This document shows, piece by piece, positions 1 through 6,948 of a stretch of DNA of 14,215 nucleotides. Both the position numbers and the translations under genes were made by a program. Below the pieces are notes generated by a model. That model worked only from the letters and a program-made list of their open reading frames with translations, did not search any database and was not told the DNA's origin. Positions within the stretch are counted from its first letter, which is position 1, and each line of letters begins with the position of its first letter. The DNA comes from Burkholderiaceae bacterium. Its GTDB lineage: Bacteria; Pseudomonadota; Gammaproteobacteria; Burkholderiales; Burkholderiaceae_C. The stretch lies in the NCBI GenBank assembly GCA_023262365.1, contig JALRBF010000353.1:1-14215 (forward strand), read 5' to 3'.

Positions 1-749
1 AAGGTTTTTACGTGGTGGCCCCGGCACTGCGTGGTTTCGGTCAAACCCAGTTTTTGCATCCCAACATACCACGCAGCGGCGAGTTGGCAGCCTTGGGGCG
101 CGACTTGGTATCTTTCACCGCGGCCTTGTCGCTAGGCCACCCTATACTGGTTGGCCATGATTGGGGCGCACGCGCAGCGGCCAATGCGGCGGGGCTGGCC
201 CCCACACTGGCCAAAGCGCTGGTGATGATTTCGGTGGGCTACGCCACCAACCTGGCCACGCAAGCGCTGAGCGTGGACCAAGCGCAGCGCTACTGGTACC
301 ACTGGTTCATGGCCACGGCCAAGGGCCAAGCGGTGGTGCGACGCGACCCAAAGGCCTTTGCCCAACACATGTGGAACACCTGGGCGCCGCCGGGTTGGTA
401 CACCGAAGAAGAATTTACCCTCACCGCGCAAGCGTTTGACAACCCCGACTGGGTGGATATCACCTTGCACAGTTACCAACACCGCTGGGGCCATGCCGCG
501 GGCCACGCCCTGCATGCGGCCGATGAACAAACGCTCACGCCACCGCCGCCGGTAAATGCGCCCACCCTGATGCTGCACGGGGAACTGGACGGCGCCAGCC
601 TACCGGCCAGCTCTGAGGGCAAGGAGTCGTTTTTTACTGGGCCCTACGAGCGCCACGTGTTGGCCGGGGTTGGGCATTTTCCGCCGAGGGAGCAACCTGC
701 CGAGGTAGTGCAACGCATCATGTCATTCGTCGCACGCCACCTAAGCTAA
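1..749 (+). CDS. Alpha/beta hydrolase with Asp nucleophile (epoxide hydrolase / dehalogenase-like), 5' end missing
   Basis: The reading frame is open to the left edge (it reads G-F-Y before the GTG at 12), so the true start and the first strand with the HG oxyanion motif lie outside the window. Numbering from the GTG at 12, the nucleophile elbow is G-H-D-W-G with Asp50. That places it with epoxide hydrolases and haloalkane/haloacid-type dehalogenases rather than with Ser esterases. Asp193 in GELDGAS is the probable acid and His222 in GVGHFP the base. The cap region has YWYHWF (94-99) and SYQHRWG (154-160), rich in Tyr, Trp and His as expected for a substrate pocket. The usual APD-x-RG element reads APALRG here. 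The substrate cannot be told from the sequence; calling it an epoxide hydrolase would be inference. The next gene begins 5 nt or about 100 nt downstream, depending on its start. Confidence 0.85.
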   Translation, partial: GFYVVAPALRGFGQTQFLHPNIPRSGELAALGRDLVSFTAALSLGHPILVGHDWGARAAANAAGLAPTLAKALVMISVGYATNLATQALSVDQAQRYWYHWFMATAKGQAVVRRDPKAFAQHMWNTWAPPGWYTEEEFTLTAQAFDNPDWVDITLHSYQHRWGHAAGHALHAADEQTLTPPPPVNAPTLMLHGELDGASLPASSEGKESFFTGPYERHVLAGVGHFPPREQPAEVVQRIMSFVARHLS

Positions 750-754
750 GCCCT

Positions 755-1330
755 TTGCCACGCTCGCCGCAAGCGGCACGACCTAAGAACAGTGGCAAGC
801 CAGACGCGAGCTCTGCTATATTCGATCCGAAGTTGTACGAGAGATTGCTTATGCCGACAGTCCGAGGTCAGTTCGCTGTTGACATAGCCAAGCTTCAAGC
901 GCTTGGAATGGTCGACCCACACTCAAAAGAGAGCCTGGATATTTTCCAGTCGGGACAACTCTCGGCCGAAGAGCGGCTGTACTACACTCTATGGTCGTGC
1001 CGCATTCTCAGCGCGGTCAACCTGTCGGAGGGGCAGCGATTGCTTGCTGAGGGCGACGATGTGGCAACCGGATATTTTTTGATTGACGGGGGTGCCATGT
1101 ACGTGTCGGGCGAGACCGCTTACCGGCTTGGCCCTGGCGCGGTGATTGGCGTGGCTGAGGGCATGGCGCGCAGACCGATGCGCTTTGACGTATTCATCAC
1201 CAAAAACTCCCGCGCCATGAGCATTCCGCTTTACCAGGCCGATGCCGCGTTTGCCAACCTGCCCCCCACCATGCGCGGCATTTTCTCCACCGTAACGGGG
1301 CGCACCCTGGGGCTGCCCAAAGATGGCTGA
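755..1330 (+). CDS. Cyclic-nucleotide-binding-domain-like protein (first of a tandem pair)
   Basis: The 191-codon frame starts at a TTG 5 nt after the hydrolase stop. An ATG at 851 (159 residues) has a partial Shine-Dalgarno GAGAG 7 nt upstream and a possible promoter before it, and may be the true start. The C-terminal 100 residues resemble a CNBD beta-roll: RLLAEGDDVATGYFLIDGGA matches the beta1-beta3 pattern, followed by LGPGAVIGVAEG at the phosphate-cassette position. The canonical FGE...R-A cassette is degraded to GVAEGMARRPMR, so cAMP or cGMP binding is doubtful. There is no helix-turn-helix, hence not a CRP-type regulator. The last 8 nt overlap the next CNBD gene, indicating translational coupling. 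Codons in the first third (AGA, ATA, CTA, GGA, CGA) are less GC-rich than in the surrounding genes. The function is unknown; a sensory or scaffold role is inference. Confidence 0.7.
   Translation: MPRSPQAARPKNSGKPDASSAIFDPKLYERLLMPTVRGQFAVDIAKLQALGMVDPHSKESLDIFQSGQLSAEERLYYTLWSCRILSAVNLSEGQRLLAEGDDVATGYFLIDGGAMYVSGETAYRLGPGAVIGVAEGMARRPMRFDVFITKNSRAMSIPLYQADAAFANLPPTMRGIFSTVTGRTLGLPKDG
817..822 (+). promoter_or_regulatory. Possible extended -10 element (TGcTATATT)
   Basis: TATATT at 817-822 is preceded by TG at 814-815, which is an extended -10 pattern. It would start transcription near 829, leaving a short leader before the ATG at 851. No convincing -35 is visible. If real, it favours the shorter ATG start of the first CNBD gene. 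Confidence 0.25.
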
Positions 1331-1670
1331 TTTTTATAAGGTCGTGTACCAAGATGGCGAACACATTTTCGAGGCCGGGGCGAACGCGGGAAACCTGTAC
1401 ATCCTGATGGACGGTTGCGTTGAGCTGGTAGGGAGCGACGGGAAAGCTTTCGCCGAGGTCCCGCGGGGCCAATCGTTTGGCGAACAAGCGTTTTTACGTG
1501 GCGGCATTCGCGGCGCCGGCGCCCGCGCCAAGGGCGTCACCACGTGCGCAAAAATTGCTGCTGAGGACGCCGCGGCGATGCTCGCCAATGCCTCGCCGCT
1601 GTTGGTTCATATTCTTGAGGCGTTACTCATGCAACAAAACATGAATAACGCCCTGCGGCGCCCGCTTTAG
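1323..1670 (+). CDS. Single cyclic-nucleotide-binding domain protein (second of the pair)
   Basis: This 115-residue protein is almost entirely one CNBD. IFEAGANAGNLYILMDGCVEL (15-35) is the classic beta-roll start, and SFGEQAFLRGGIRGAGARA (51-69) looks like an intact phosphate-binding cassette with Gly53, Glu54 and an Arg at about 63. A short C-terminal helix (91-112) follows. No DNA-binding or output domain is attached, so it probably acts by binding a partner, plausibly the preceding CNBD-like protein. The ATG lies inside the upstream gene (8-nt overlap). The domain begins right at beta1 without the usual N-terminal helices, so a split of one two-domain protein is a possible alternative. 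The TAG stop overlaps the stop of an ORF on the other strand. Confidence 0.75.
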   Translation: MADFYKVVYQDGEHIFEAGANAGNLYILMDGCVELVGSDGKAFAEVPRGQSFGEQAFLRGGIRGAGARAKGVTTCAKIAAEDAAAMLANASPLLVHILEALLMQQNMNNALRRPL

Positions 1671-1801
1671 CCGCGCAATTTGAGCGCGTCGGCGGTGCGC
1701 TGCAGTCGCGCGTCGCGCACCCGAATCAAGGCGTCAATCGGGTGGCGGGTCGTCTTGGGCGGCACCCACACCATATCAAGCACAAACTGCAGCAAACTCA
1801 T
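1667..1801 (-). CDS. Predicted 44-residue small protein downstream of chaC
   Basis: The ATG at 1801-1799 has a good ribosome-binding site: GGAG at 1811-1808, spaced 6 nt. The frame runs 44 codons to a TAA whose bases overlap the TAG of the convergent CNBD gene. The peptide begins MSLLQFVLDMVWVPPK, a hydrophobic amphipathic stretch, and ends in an Arg/Leu-rich helix-like tail (DALIRVRDARLQRTADALK). Codon use is GC-rich at third positions, like neighbouring genes. It starts 47 nt after the chaC stop on the same strand and could be co-transcribed with it. I do not recognise the family. A longer in-frame version starting further upstream would overlap chaC and is not needed. Confidence 0.45.
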   Translation of the reverse strand: MSLLQFVLDMVWVPPKTTRHPIDALIRVRDARLQRTADALKLRG

Positions 1802-1818
1802 GGCTTTCTCCACTAAAA

Positions 1819-1830
1819 ATCCTAATCCTA
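1819..1830. repeat. Short tandem repeat (ATCCTA x2) between chaC and the small ORF
   Basis: Two perfect adjacent copies of ATCCTA (TAGGAT on the - strand) lie in the 47-nt gap between the chaC stop and the small ORF. TAGGAT could serve as a weak -10 for the small ORF. It may equally be chance. Confidence 0.3.
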
Positions 1831-1848
1831 CGCGCGCGGCCGATAGCC

Positions 1849-2532
1849 CTAGACCGATTGCGCGTTCATCAACTGCTGCACCCGCTGGCACAAACGCTTG
1901 AGCCGCTGGTCGGTGATGCCCAGTTCAAGCAGGTGGCGGTAGGTGTCAAACAGGTAGTCGCTGGCCCGCCCCAGCGGCCCCTCACCGCTGGCCAGCAGCT
2001 CGGCCTCTTGCGCCGCCGACAAATCGGGCACATAGCGCTCGTGTGCGCGGTTGGCAGTAAAAGTCAACACGGTTACCCAGCCGCGGGGGCTGCGTGCACG
2101 CGTAAGCACCGGTTGATAGGCCATGGTCAGCATCTCACGCCGCCACAACACGTCCATTTCCTCACGCTCTGCGCCTTGAGGCAGTTGGTACAACACGCCT
2201 TGGCAGGAGCCGCCGCGTTTGAGCGAGAGCATCAACCCCGGGCGCTGCGGGCTGCCGCGCCCGCTGCGTGCCCATAGGCAAAACGCGCGGTGGTAGCCGT
2301 AAACCTGCCCAGCACAGCGTTGGTCAAAGTAAAACGCGGGGTTCCATATCAGCGAGCCAAAGCCAAACACCCACAGCCGTTGGCCTGGGCCAACTTGTTG
2401 CAGCATGGTGTCGATTTCGTGCGCCCGTTGGGCCTCACTCATGAGCGGCACATCCGGGCCCAGCAACTCGCGCACGGAGGCTTGCAAGTCCCCGCGCAAA
2501 ATACTTTCTCGGGTAATAACAACAGAGGGCAT
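1849..2532 (-). CDS. chaC: ChaC-like glutathione-specific gamma-glutamylcyclotransferase
   Basis: ChaC-family enzymes cleave glutathione to 5-oxoproline and Cys-Gly in the cytosol, lowering the thiol pool and recycling cysteine. The 227-residue length is close to E. coli ChaC (about 231). The family signature is clear: WVFGFGSLIWNP (54-65), the Y/F-GSLIW loop that binds the gamma-glutamyl group; YGYHRAFCLWARSGRG (78-93), the 'RRF...S..hRG' block; GVLYQL (112-117); and LWRREM (129-134), whose Glu133 is the likely catalytic general acid/base. About 50 residues precede the core, as in bacterial homologues. The ATG at 2532 has no clear Shine-Dalgarno; the internal ATG at codon 31 has none either. 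It diverges from the flavoprotein gene across 113 bp. The function is assigned with good confidence; in vivo substrate specificity is inferred from the family. Confidence 0.9.
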   Translation of the reverse strand: MPSVVITRESILRGDLQASVRELLGPDVPLMSEAQRAHEIDTMLQQVGPGQRLWVFGFGSLIWNPAFYFDQRCAGQVYGYHRAFCLWARSGRGSPQRPGLMLSLKRGGSCQGVLYQLPQGAEREEMDVLWRREMLTMAYQPVLTRARSPRGWVTVLTFTANRAHERYVPDLSAAQEAELLASGEGPLGRASDYLFDTYRHLLELGITDQRLKRLCQRVQQLMNAQSV

Positions 2533-2542
2533 AACTTGGCTT

Positions 2543-2548
2543 TATCTT
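2543..2548 (-). promoter_or_regulatory. Weak candidate -10 for chaC (TAAGAT)
   Basis: TAAGAT read on the - strand ends 10 nt before the chaC ATG. With no Shine-Dalgarno visible, this spacing would give a leaderless or nearly leaderless mRNA. No good -35 is seen. Confidence 0.2.
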
Positions 2549-2645
2549 ACGCCATGGGGCGCGGCAGCCCCACTTAACCCCATCGGTTGTGCGTGTCGCC
2601 GCCGCGCCAGCCCGCCGAGCCCACCGCCGCTAGGCTTAACGCCTC

Positions 2646-4361
2646 ATGATTGCGTCTGCCGACTCGGCCCCCCTTCCCAGCGAAACCGACCTGCTCGTCA
2701 TCGGCGCCGGGGCCGGCGGGTTGGCCACGGCCCTGGCCGCTAGCGTGCTGGGCCTACGTGTCACGTTGTGCGAAAAAACCGATACCGTGGGCGGCACCGC
2801 CGCCACCTCAGCCGGTACCCTGTGGATACCGGGCAACCGCATCAGCCACGCCGCGGGCTATCGCGACAGCGTAGCGGCCGCACGCCAATACCTTGACCAC
2901 CTCATTGGGCCCGACGACCCGCACGGACGGCGTGAGGCGTTTTTGCAAACCGCCAACGAGGCGGTGGATTTTTTTGCACAACACACCGCGGTGCAGTTCA
3001 TGCCTTGTGGCCGGCACCCGGACTACCTGACCCACCCCGGTGCCGCGGTGGATGGGCGCGCCATCATCCCCCAGCCTTTTGACGGCCGCGTGTTGGGCCG
3101 TGGGTTCGCACGCGTGCGCCCGCCCATTCCGGAGTTCATGGTGTTGGGCGGCATGATGGTGGGCAAAGCCGACATTGCGCCACTGGTGCACCGTTTTGCC
3201 TCGTGGGCAGCGTTTGCGCACGCCACGCGGTTGTTCATACGCTACCTCAGCGACCGCTTGCGCTACCCGCGCGGTACCCGGCTGGTCATGGGCAACGCCT
3301 TGGTGGCGCGGCTTTACCACAGCCTTCGCCAACGTCAGGTGGCCGTGCATTGGCACACCCGCTTGGTGCATTTGCAGCACGACGCAGGCCGCGTCAGCGG
3401 CGCCACCGTGCAGCAGGGGTCAACCCGCCACACCATTCGAGCCCGCCTTGGCGTGGTGGTGGCCACCGGCGGGTTGGGGCACAACGCCGCGTGGCGCCAG
3501 CGTGCCCTGCCCGCACCTGTCGCCATGCAAAGCCTGGCCGCACCCGGCAACACCGGCGACGGCGTCGAGGCCCTGGTTGCGCTGGGCGCCCACGTGGACG
3601 CCGCAAGCCAAGCACCAGGGGCGTTTTGGACGCCCGTCTCACGCCTGCAGCGCGCCGACGGCAGGGTCGGCTGGTACCCCCACCTGTCGCTTGACCGCGC
3701 CAAACCGGGGTTAATTGCCGTCAACGCCAACGGGCAGCGTTTTGTCAACGAAGCCGATTCGTATCACGACTTTGTGCAAGGCATGTACCAACCCCAAGCC
3801 AACGGCCAGCCCTCCATTGCGGCCTACCTGTTGGTAGAAAGTCGTTTTGTTACCCGTTATGGCTTGGGTGCGATTCACCCGGGCACGCGCCGACTGCAAC
3901 CGTGGGTCGACGCGGGCTACGTGCTGATGCAACCCACGGTTGAGGCGTTGGCGCGCGCCGCCGGCATTGACCCCGCTGGACTACTTGCCACCTTGGCGCA
4001 ATACAACCGCGACGCCCGAGCCGGCACCGACACCCAGTGGGGCAAGGGCAGCACGGCACTTAACGTGTTCAACGGCGACCCCGATCACCCCGGGCCCAAC
4101 CCGTGCTTGGCCCCCATCGAGCAAGGCCCGTTTGTGGCCTTGCGCGTGTGGCCGGCTGACATTGGCACCAGCGCAGGTGCCCAAACCAACGCCAACGGCG
4201 AGGTGCTCAACGCACTGGGCACGCCCATTGGCGGCGTGTACGCCGTGGGCAGCGACATGGCGTCGGTGATGCAAGGAACCTACCCCGGCCCAGGCACCAC
4301 ATTGGGGCCAGCGTTGACCTTTGGCTACCGCATCGCTCGGCACGCCGCGCAGCAAGCCTAG
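2646..4361 (+). CDS. FAD-dependent 3-ketosteroid delta1-dehydrogenase-like oxidoreductase
   Basis: This 571-residue flavoprotein belongs to the fumarate reductase / 3-ketosteroid dehydrogenase superfamily. The N-terminus has a Rossmann dinucleotide fold, VIGAGAGGLATAL (18-30) with Glu43 at the end of beta2, then GGTAATSAGTLWIPGN (49-64), typical of KstD-type enzymes. A PDY...GR.I.P.PFD.R.LG block (about 125-150) and the C-terminal GTYPGPGTTLGPALTFGY (544-561) are family hallmarks. Tyr127, Tyr373, Tyr546 and Gly550 appear to match the catalytic Tyr119, Tyr318, Tyr487 and Gly491 of Rhodococcus KstD1, so desaturation of a ketone next to a ring is plausible. No steroid-degradation genes are nearby, and annotators often label such proteins simply 'FAD-binding protein'. 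No strong Shine-Dalgarno precedes the ATG. The gene converges on mlrC, sharing a CTAG that holds both stops. Confidence 0.85.
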   Translation: MIASADSAPLPSETDLLVIGAGAGGLATALAASVLGLRVTLCEKTDTVGGTAATSAGTLWIPGNRISHAAGYRDSVAAARQYLDHLIGPDDPHGRREAFLQTANEAVDFFAQHTAVQFMPCGRHPDYLTHPGAAVDGRAIIPQPFDGRVLGRGFARVRPPIPEFMVLGGMMVGKADIAPLVHRFASWAAFAHATRLFIRYLSDRLRYPRGTRLVMGNALVARLYHSLRQRQVAVHWHTRLVHLQHDAGRVSGATVQQGSTRHTIRARLGVVVATGGLGHNAAWRQRALPAPVAMQSLAAPGNTGDGVEALVALGAHVDAASQAPGAFWTPVSRLQRADGRVGWYPHLSLDRAKPGLIAVNANGQRFVNEADSYHDFVQGMYQPQANGQPSIAAYLLVESRFVTRYGLGAIHPGTRRLQPWVDAGYVLMQPTVEALARAAGIDPAGLLATLAQYNRDARAGTDTQWGKGSTALNVFNGDPDHPGPNPCLAPIEQGPFVALRVWPADIGTSAGAQTNANGEVLNALGTPIGGVYAVGSDMASVMQGTYPGPGTTLGPALTFGYRIARHAAQQA

Positions 4362-5872
4362 CCCGCGCCCGGTGGTTGCCACTGCGTGTCGGGATCGAGC
4401 GGAAAGATAGGGCGCCGCAGGCGGCGAAAGGTCAATTCGGTGTAATCTGACGTGCAAACCCCGTTGCCGGCGCAATCCACCGTGGCAGCGGCCAACTGGC
4501 CCAACCCTGCACGCCAGTGCACCCGGCTCTTGAGCATGATGAAGCGCTTTTGCATGGGGTCAATGCCCAAGGACAACAACGCGTTGGCGTCAAAGGGCTC
4601 CACATGCCGAGAAATCAGCACCACCTCCACCGCCCCGGTGTCGACCACCGCCGCGTGCCCCATGTCTTGCCGTGCACCTTTGGCCATGGGGCCCTTGGCG
4701 CGGTAGCGCCCAAACGACAGGGTCTTGACGACACCCTCAATCGGCAACGCCGCGTGCGCGTGCGGCACCTGCGTCATGGCCAACTTGCCACCCACAGCCA
4801 AACTCACCCGCGCCCCCACCCCCGCTTGCATGCACTGCGTCACGGCTTGGGGGTCATAAATGGCAAAGGCGGCAACGTCCTCCAACCCTTGGGCCATGAT
4901 CTCAGCCAGCACCCGCGTGGCATCCATGGTGCCACCGGAGGCGGTGTTGTCGTAGTGGTCAAGCAGCACGATCGGGCCGGGACGCTCGGGCTTTAGGCAG
5001 GCCGCGCGGGCCACGGCCTGCTCGAGCGGCTCAATGGTGTACACAAAGGCCTCACGCTGCGCCCACGCCATGGCCAACAATTCGTCCCGCCATTGCGCGG
5101 CCAAGGCCGCGTCGTTGTCGGTTACCACCACCACGCTTAAGCCCGCCCCCTCAATGTCGGCGTGCGGAAAGCCAGTAAACACGCTGGCACACAGCGCGCC
5201 TTGTTGCTCCATGGCTTGGGCGCGGGCTTGCAGGCTTCGGTTGGGCTCGTCTTCGCTGCTTTGGCGCATCACGTGCGGAATCATGGGCACCCGGCCCCAC
5301 GCCGTGGTCGGCTTGACCCGCCCTTGCACCGCAGCCAACACCGCACGGGCCACACGTTGCCCGGTTTCGTAGGCGTCAACGTGGGGGTAGGTTTGGTAAC
5401 CCGCCACGGCTTGCGCCAACTCCACCATGTCGGGGTACACATTGGCGTGCATGTCGTACGCCACCCCCAGCGCGGCAGTCGGCGCCACCGCCCGCACGCG
5501 GCGCAACAACTCACCCTCGCCATCCTCGTGTTGCTCGGTCACCATGGCCCCGTGCAGGTCAAGCAAAATCGCGTCGTACGCTTGCCCAGCCAAGGCTTGC
5601 ACAATCGTTTGGCTCATGGTCTCGTAGGCATCGGTTTGCACCACGCCACTGGGCGCGGCATGCGCCGCCAGCGCCACGTCGTACGCCCAGCCCAAGCGCT
5701 CCACCTCATCAAGATAAGCGGCCATGGCCATGCCGGTGCCGCGAAACGCGGCCACCGCCTCAGCCCCAACCGGCGGCTGGGCGCCCTGGGTCAACGCAAA
5801 GCGCTGCAAATCGGTGGGCACCGGCGAAAAGGTGTTGGTCTCGTGCATCATCATCGCAATCAAAACCCGCAT
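4358..5872 (-). CDS. mlrC: M81 family metallopeptidase (MlrC / microcystinase C-like)
   Basis: The frame stays open far upstream (to 6421), but the start is set at the ATG 5872-5870, with an AGGAG ribosome-binding site 7 nt upstream and the expected length (504 residues). The family is a zinc peptidase named after MlrC, which finishes off linearised microcystin. Most members have unknown peptide or amide substrates. The zinc-site motifs are all present: HETNTFSP with Glu11, LDLHGAM with His107, YDMHANV with Asp140 and His142, and YPHVDAYETG with His164. Their spacing closely matches the MlrC residues reported as ligands. The C-terminal half carries LLDHYDNTASGGTMDATRV, the second conserved block. 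It diverges from a DMT exporter, so handling of a small peptide or amide compound is a reasonable guess, not a demonstrated role. Microcystin as substrate should not be assumed. Confidence 0.88.
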   Translation of the reverse strand: MRVLIAMMMHETNTFSPVPTDLQRFALTQGAQPPVGAEAVAAFRGTGMAMAAYLDEVERLGWAYDVALAAHAAPSGVVQTDAYETMSQTIVQALAGQAYDAILLDLHGAMVTEQHEDGEGELLRRVRAVAPTAALGVAYDMHANVYPDMVELAQAVAGYQTYPHVDAYETGQRVARAVLAAVQGRVKPTTAWGRVPMIPHVMRQSSEDEPNRSLQARAQAMEQQGALCASVFTGFPHADIEGAGLSVVVVTDNDAALAAQWRDELLAMAWAQREAFVYTIEPLEQAVARAACLKPERPGPIVLLDHYDNTASGGTMDATRVLAEIMAQGLEDVAAFAIYDPQAVTQCMQAGVGARVSLAVGGKLAMTQVPHAHAALPIEGVVKTLSFGRYRAKGPMAKGARQDMGHAAVVDTGAVEVVLISRHVEPFDANALLSLGIDPMQKRFIMLKSRVHWRAGLGQLAAATVDCAGNGVCTSDYTELTFRRLRRPIFPLDPDTQWQPPGAG

Positions 5873-5984
5873 GCTCAATCTCCTACTGCGTGTGGGCGTG
5901 CCGCCTGTTGTGGGCCGCACCATGCCCCTAAGGGTACGCCAAAGCCGCGCCTCGCGCGCGCCAGCTTGTCCCACCCAGTCCTGA

Positions 5985-5990
5985 TACAGT
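5985..5990 (+). promoter_or_regulatory. Candidate extended -10 for the DMT transporter (TGaTACAGT)
   Basis: TACAGT is preceded by TGA, a partial extended -10 match, and lies 9 nt before the ATG at 6000. A TTGTCC at 5966-5971 is too close (13 nt) to be an ideal -35. No Shine-Dalgarno precedes the ATG, so a leaderless transcript is possible. The rest of the 127-bp divergent gap (5873-5999) holds the mlrC ribosome-binding site and a CG-rich run, and nothing else I recognise. Confidence 0.25.
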
Positions 5991-5999
5991 GCCATCACC

Positions 6000-6920
6000 A
6001 TGCATGCCACCACCCAGGGCCTTTGGATTACGTTGGCCGCCGTTTTGGCGTGGGGTGCGCAGTTGCCCATTGCGGCGGGGGCCATGCAGCACATTGACTC
6101 GGCCACCATCAACCTCATCCGGTACGCCGTGGCATCGGTCATTTTTGTGCTGCTGCTTTGGCAGCGCGCGGGTTGGCAGCCGCTTTGCCTGGGCCTGCGC
6201 ACACCGCTGGTGTGGTGGGCGGGGGGCTTGGGAATGGCCGGTTCGGGCTCGCTGGTGTACCTGGGGCTGCAATACACCCGCCCCGAAATCGCGGTGCTGT
6301 TGATTGCCCTGCAACCCACCATGACCGCGATTGCCGAATGGGCGCTGTACCGTAAGCGCCCGCCGCGCTTTACGCTGCTGTGCATGGCCGCAGCGTTTGG
6401 GGGTGTGGCGTGGGCGGTCACGCGCGGTGGCGAACTGCTGCTGCAGCCCAGCCGCCAAGCCAGCCACGAACTGCTTGGTAGCCTGCTGGTGATTTTGGGC
6501 GCGTCGTCTTGGGTGTTTTATACGCTCACCAGCATCAAGCTGCGACCGTGGAGTGCGCTGCAAATTACCGCGGTCACATGCGTCACCGCGCTGCCTTCGT
6601 TGCTCGTCTTTTGGCTGCTCTACCACGCCCTGGGCCACACCCTGATGCCACAGGCGCAGGCCTGGCCCGAAACCGGTCTGCGTTTGGCCTTTTTGGCCTT
6701 GGGCGGGGTGGTGGCGGCCATGTTTTTGTGGAACGCAGGAGCCGCGCGCATTGGCACCCTCAACGCCATGCTGGTGCTTAACCTGATGCCCGTTGTGACC
6801 TTTGGCGTTCGAGCCCTTGAGGGCGTGCCGTTGCACCCCACCGAGGTGTGGGGCGCGTGCGTGGTGATGCTGGCACTCATGGCCAACAACTTGTGGCAAC
6901 GCCGCCACAGCAACCGCTAA
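6000..6920 (+). CDS. EamA/DMT superfamily inner-membrane transporter
   Basis: The 306-residue protein has about ten hydrophobic helices arranged as two EamA repeats: roughly residues 7-140 and 160-300, joined by a polar stretch (SRQASHEL) near 152-159. The family is of drug/metabolite exporters of the cytoplasmic membrane that move amino acids, metabolites or toxic compounds. Diagnostic features are GLWITLAAVLAWGAQ at the N-terminus, INLIRYAVASVIF (helix 2), YLGLQYTRPEIAVLLIALQPTMTAI (helices 3-4, with the conserved Pro), and in repeat two GTLNAMLVLNLMPVVTFGV. The substrate cannot be predicted. It is divergent from mlrC, and a functional link (export of a product or substrate analogue) is speculative. 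The next gene follows closely on the same strand without an obvious ribosome-binding site. Confidence 0.88.
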   Translation: MHATTQGLWITLAAVLAWGAQLPIAAGAMQHIDSATINLIRYAVASVIFVLLLWQRAGWQPLCLGLRTPLVWWAGGLGMAGSGSLVYLGLQYTRPEIAVLLIALQPTMTAIAEWALYRKRPPRFTLLCMAAAFGGVAWAVTRGGELLLQPSRQASHELLGSLLVILGASSWVFYTLTSIKLRPWSALQITAVTCVTALPSLLVFWLLYHALGHTLMPQAQAWPETGLRLAFLALGGVVAAMFLWNAGAARIGTLNAMLVLNLMPVVTFGVRALEGVPLHPTEVWGACVVMLALMANNLWQRRHSNR

Positions 6921-6948
6921 GCGCGTGCCATCGTCACCCGCCCACGCC

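Noticed and set aside
2555..2570. GGGGC...GCCCC hairpin between chaC and the flavoprotein gene
   Set aside because: A 5-bp GC stem in a GC-rich divergent spacer, without a T-run, is expected by chance and does not sit at a gene end.
5162..6097. Long + strand ORF (311 codons) opposite mlrC
   Set aside because: It is a His/Gly/Arg-rich shadow of mlrC; the mlrC motifs and ribosome-binding site are strong on the other strand.
5873..6421. N-terminal extension of mlrC up to 6421
   Set aside because: It would read antisense through the DMT gene. The ATG at 5872 has a perfect AGGAG site and starts exactly at the family N-terminus.
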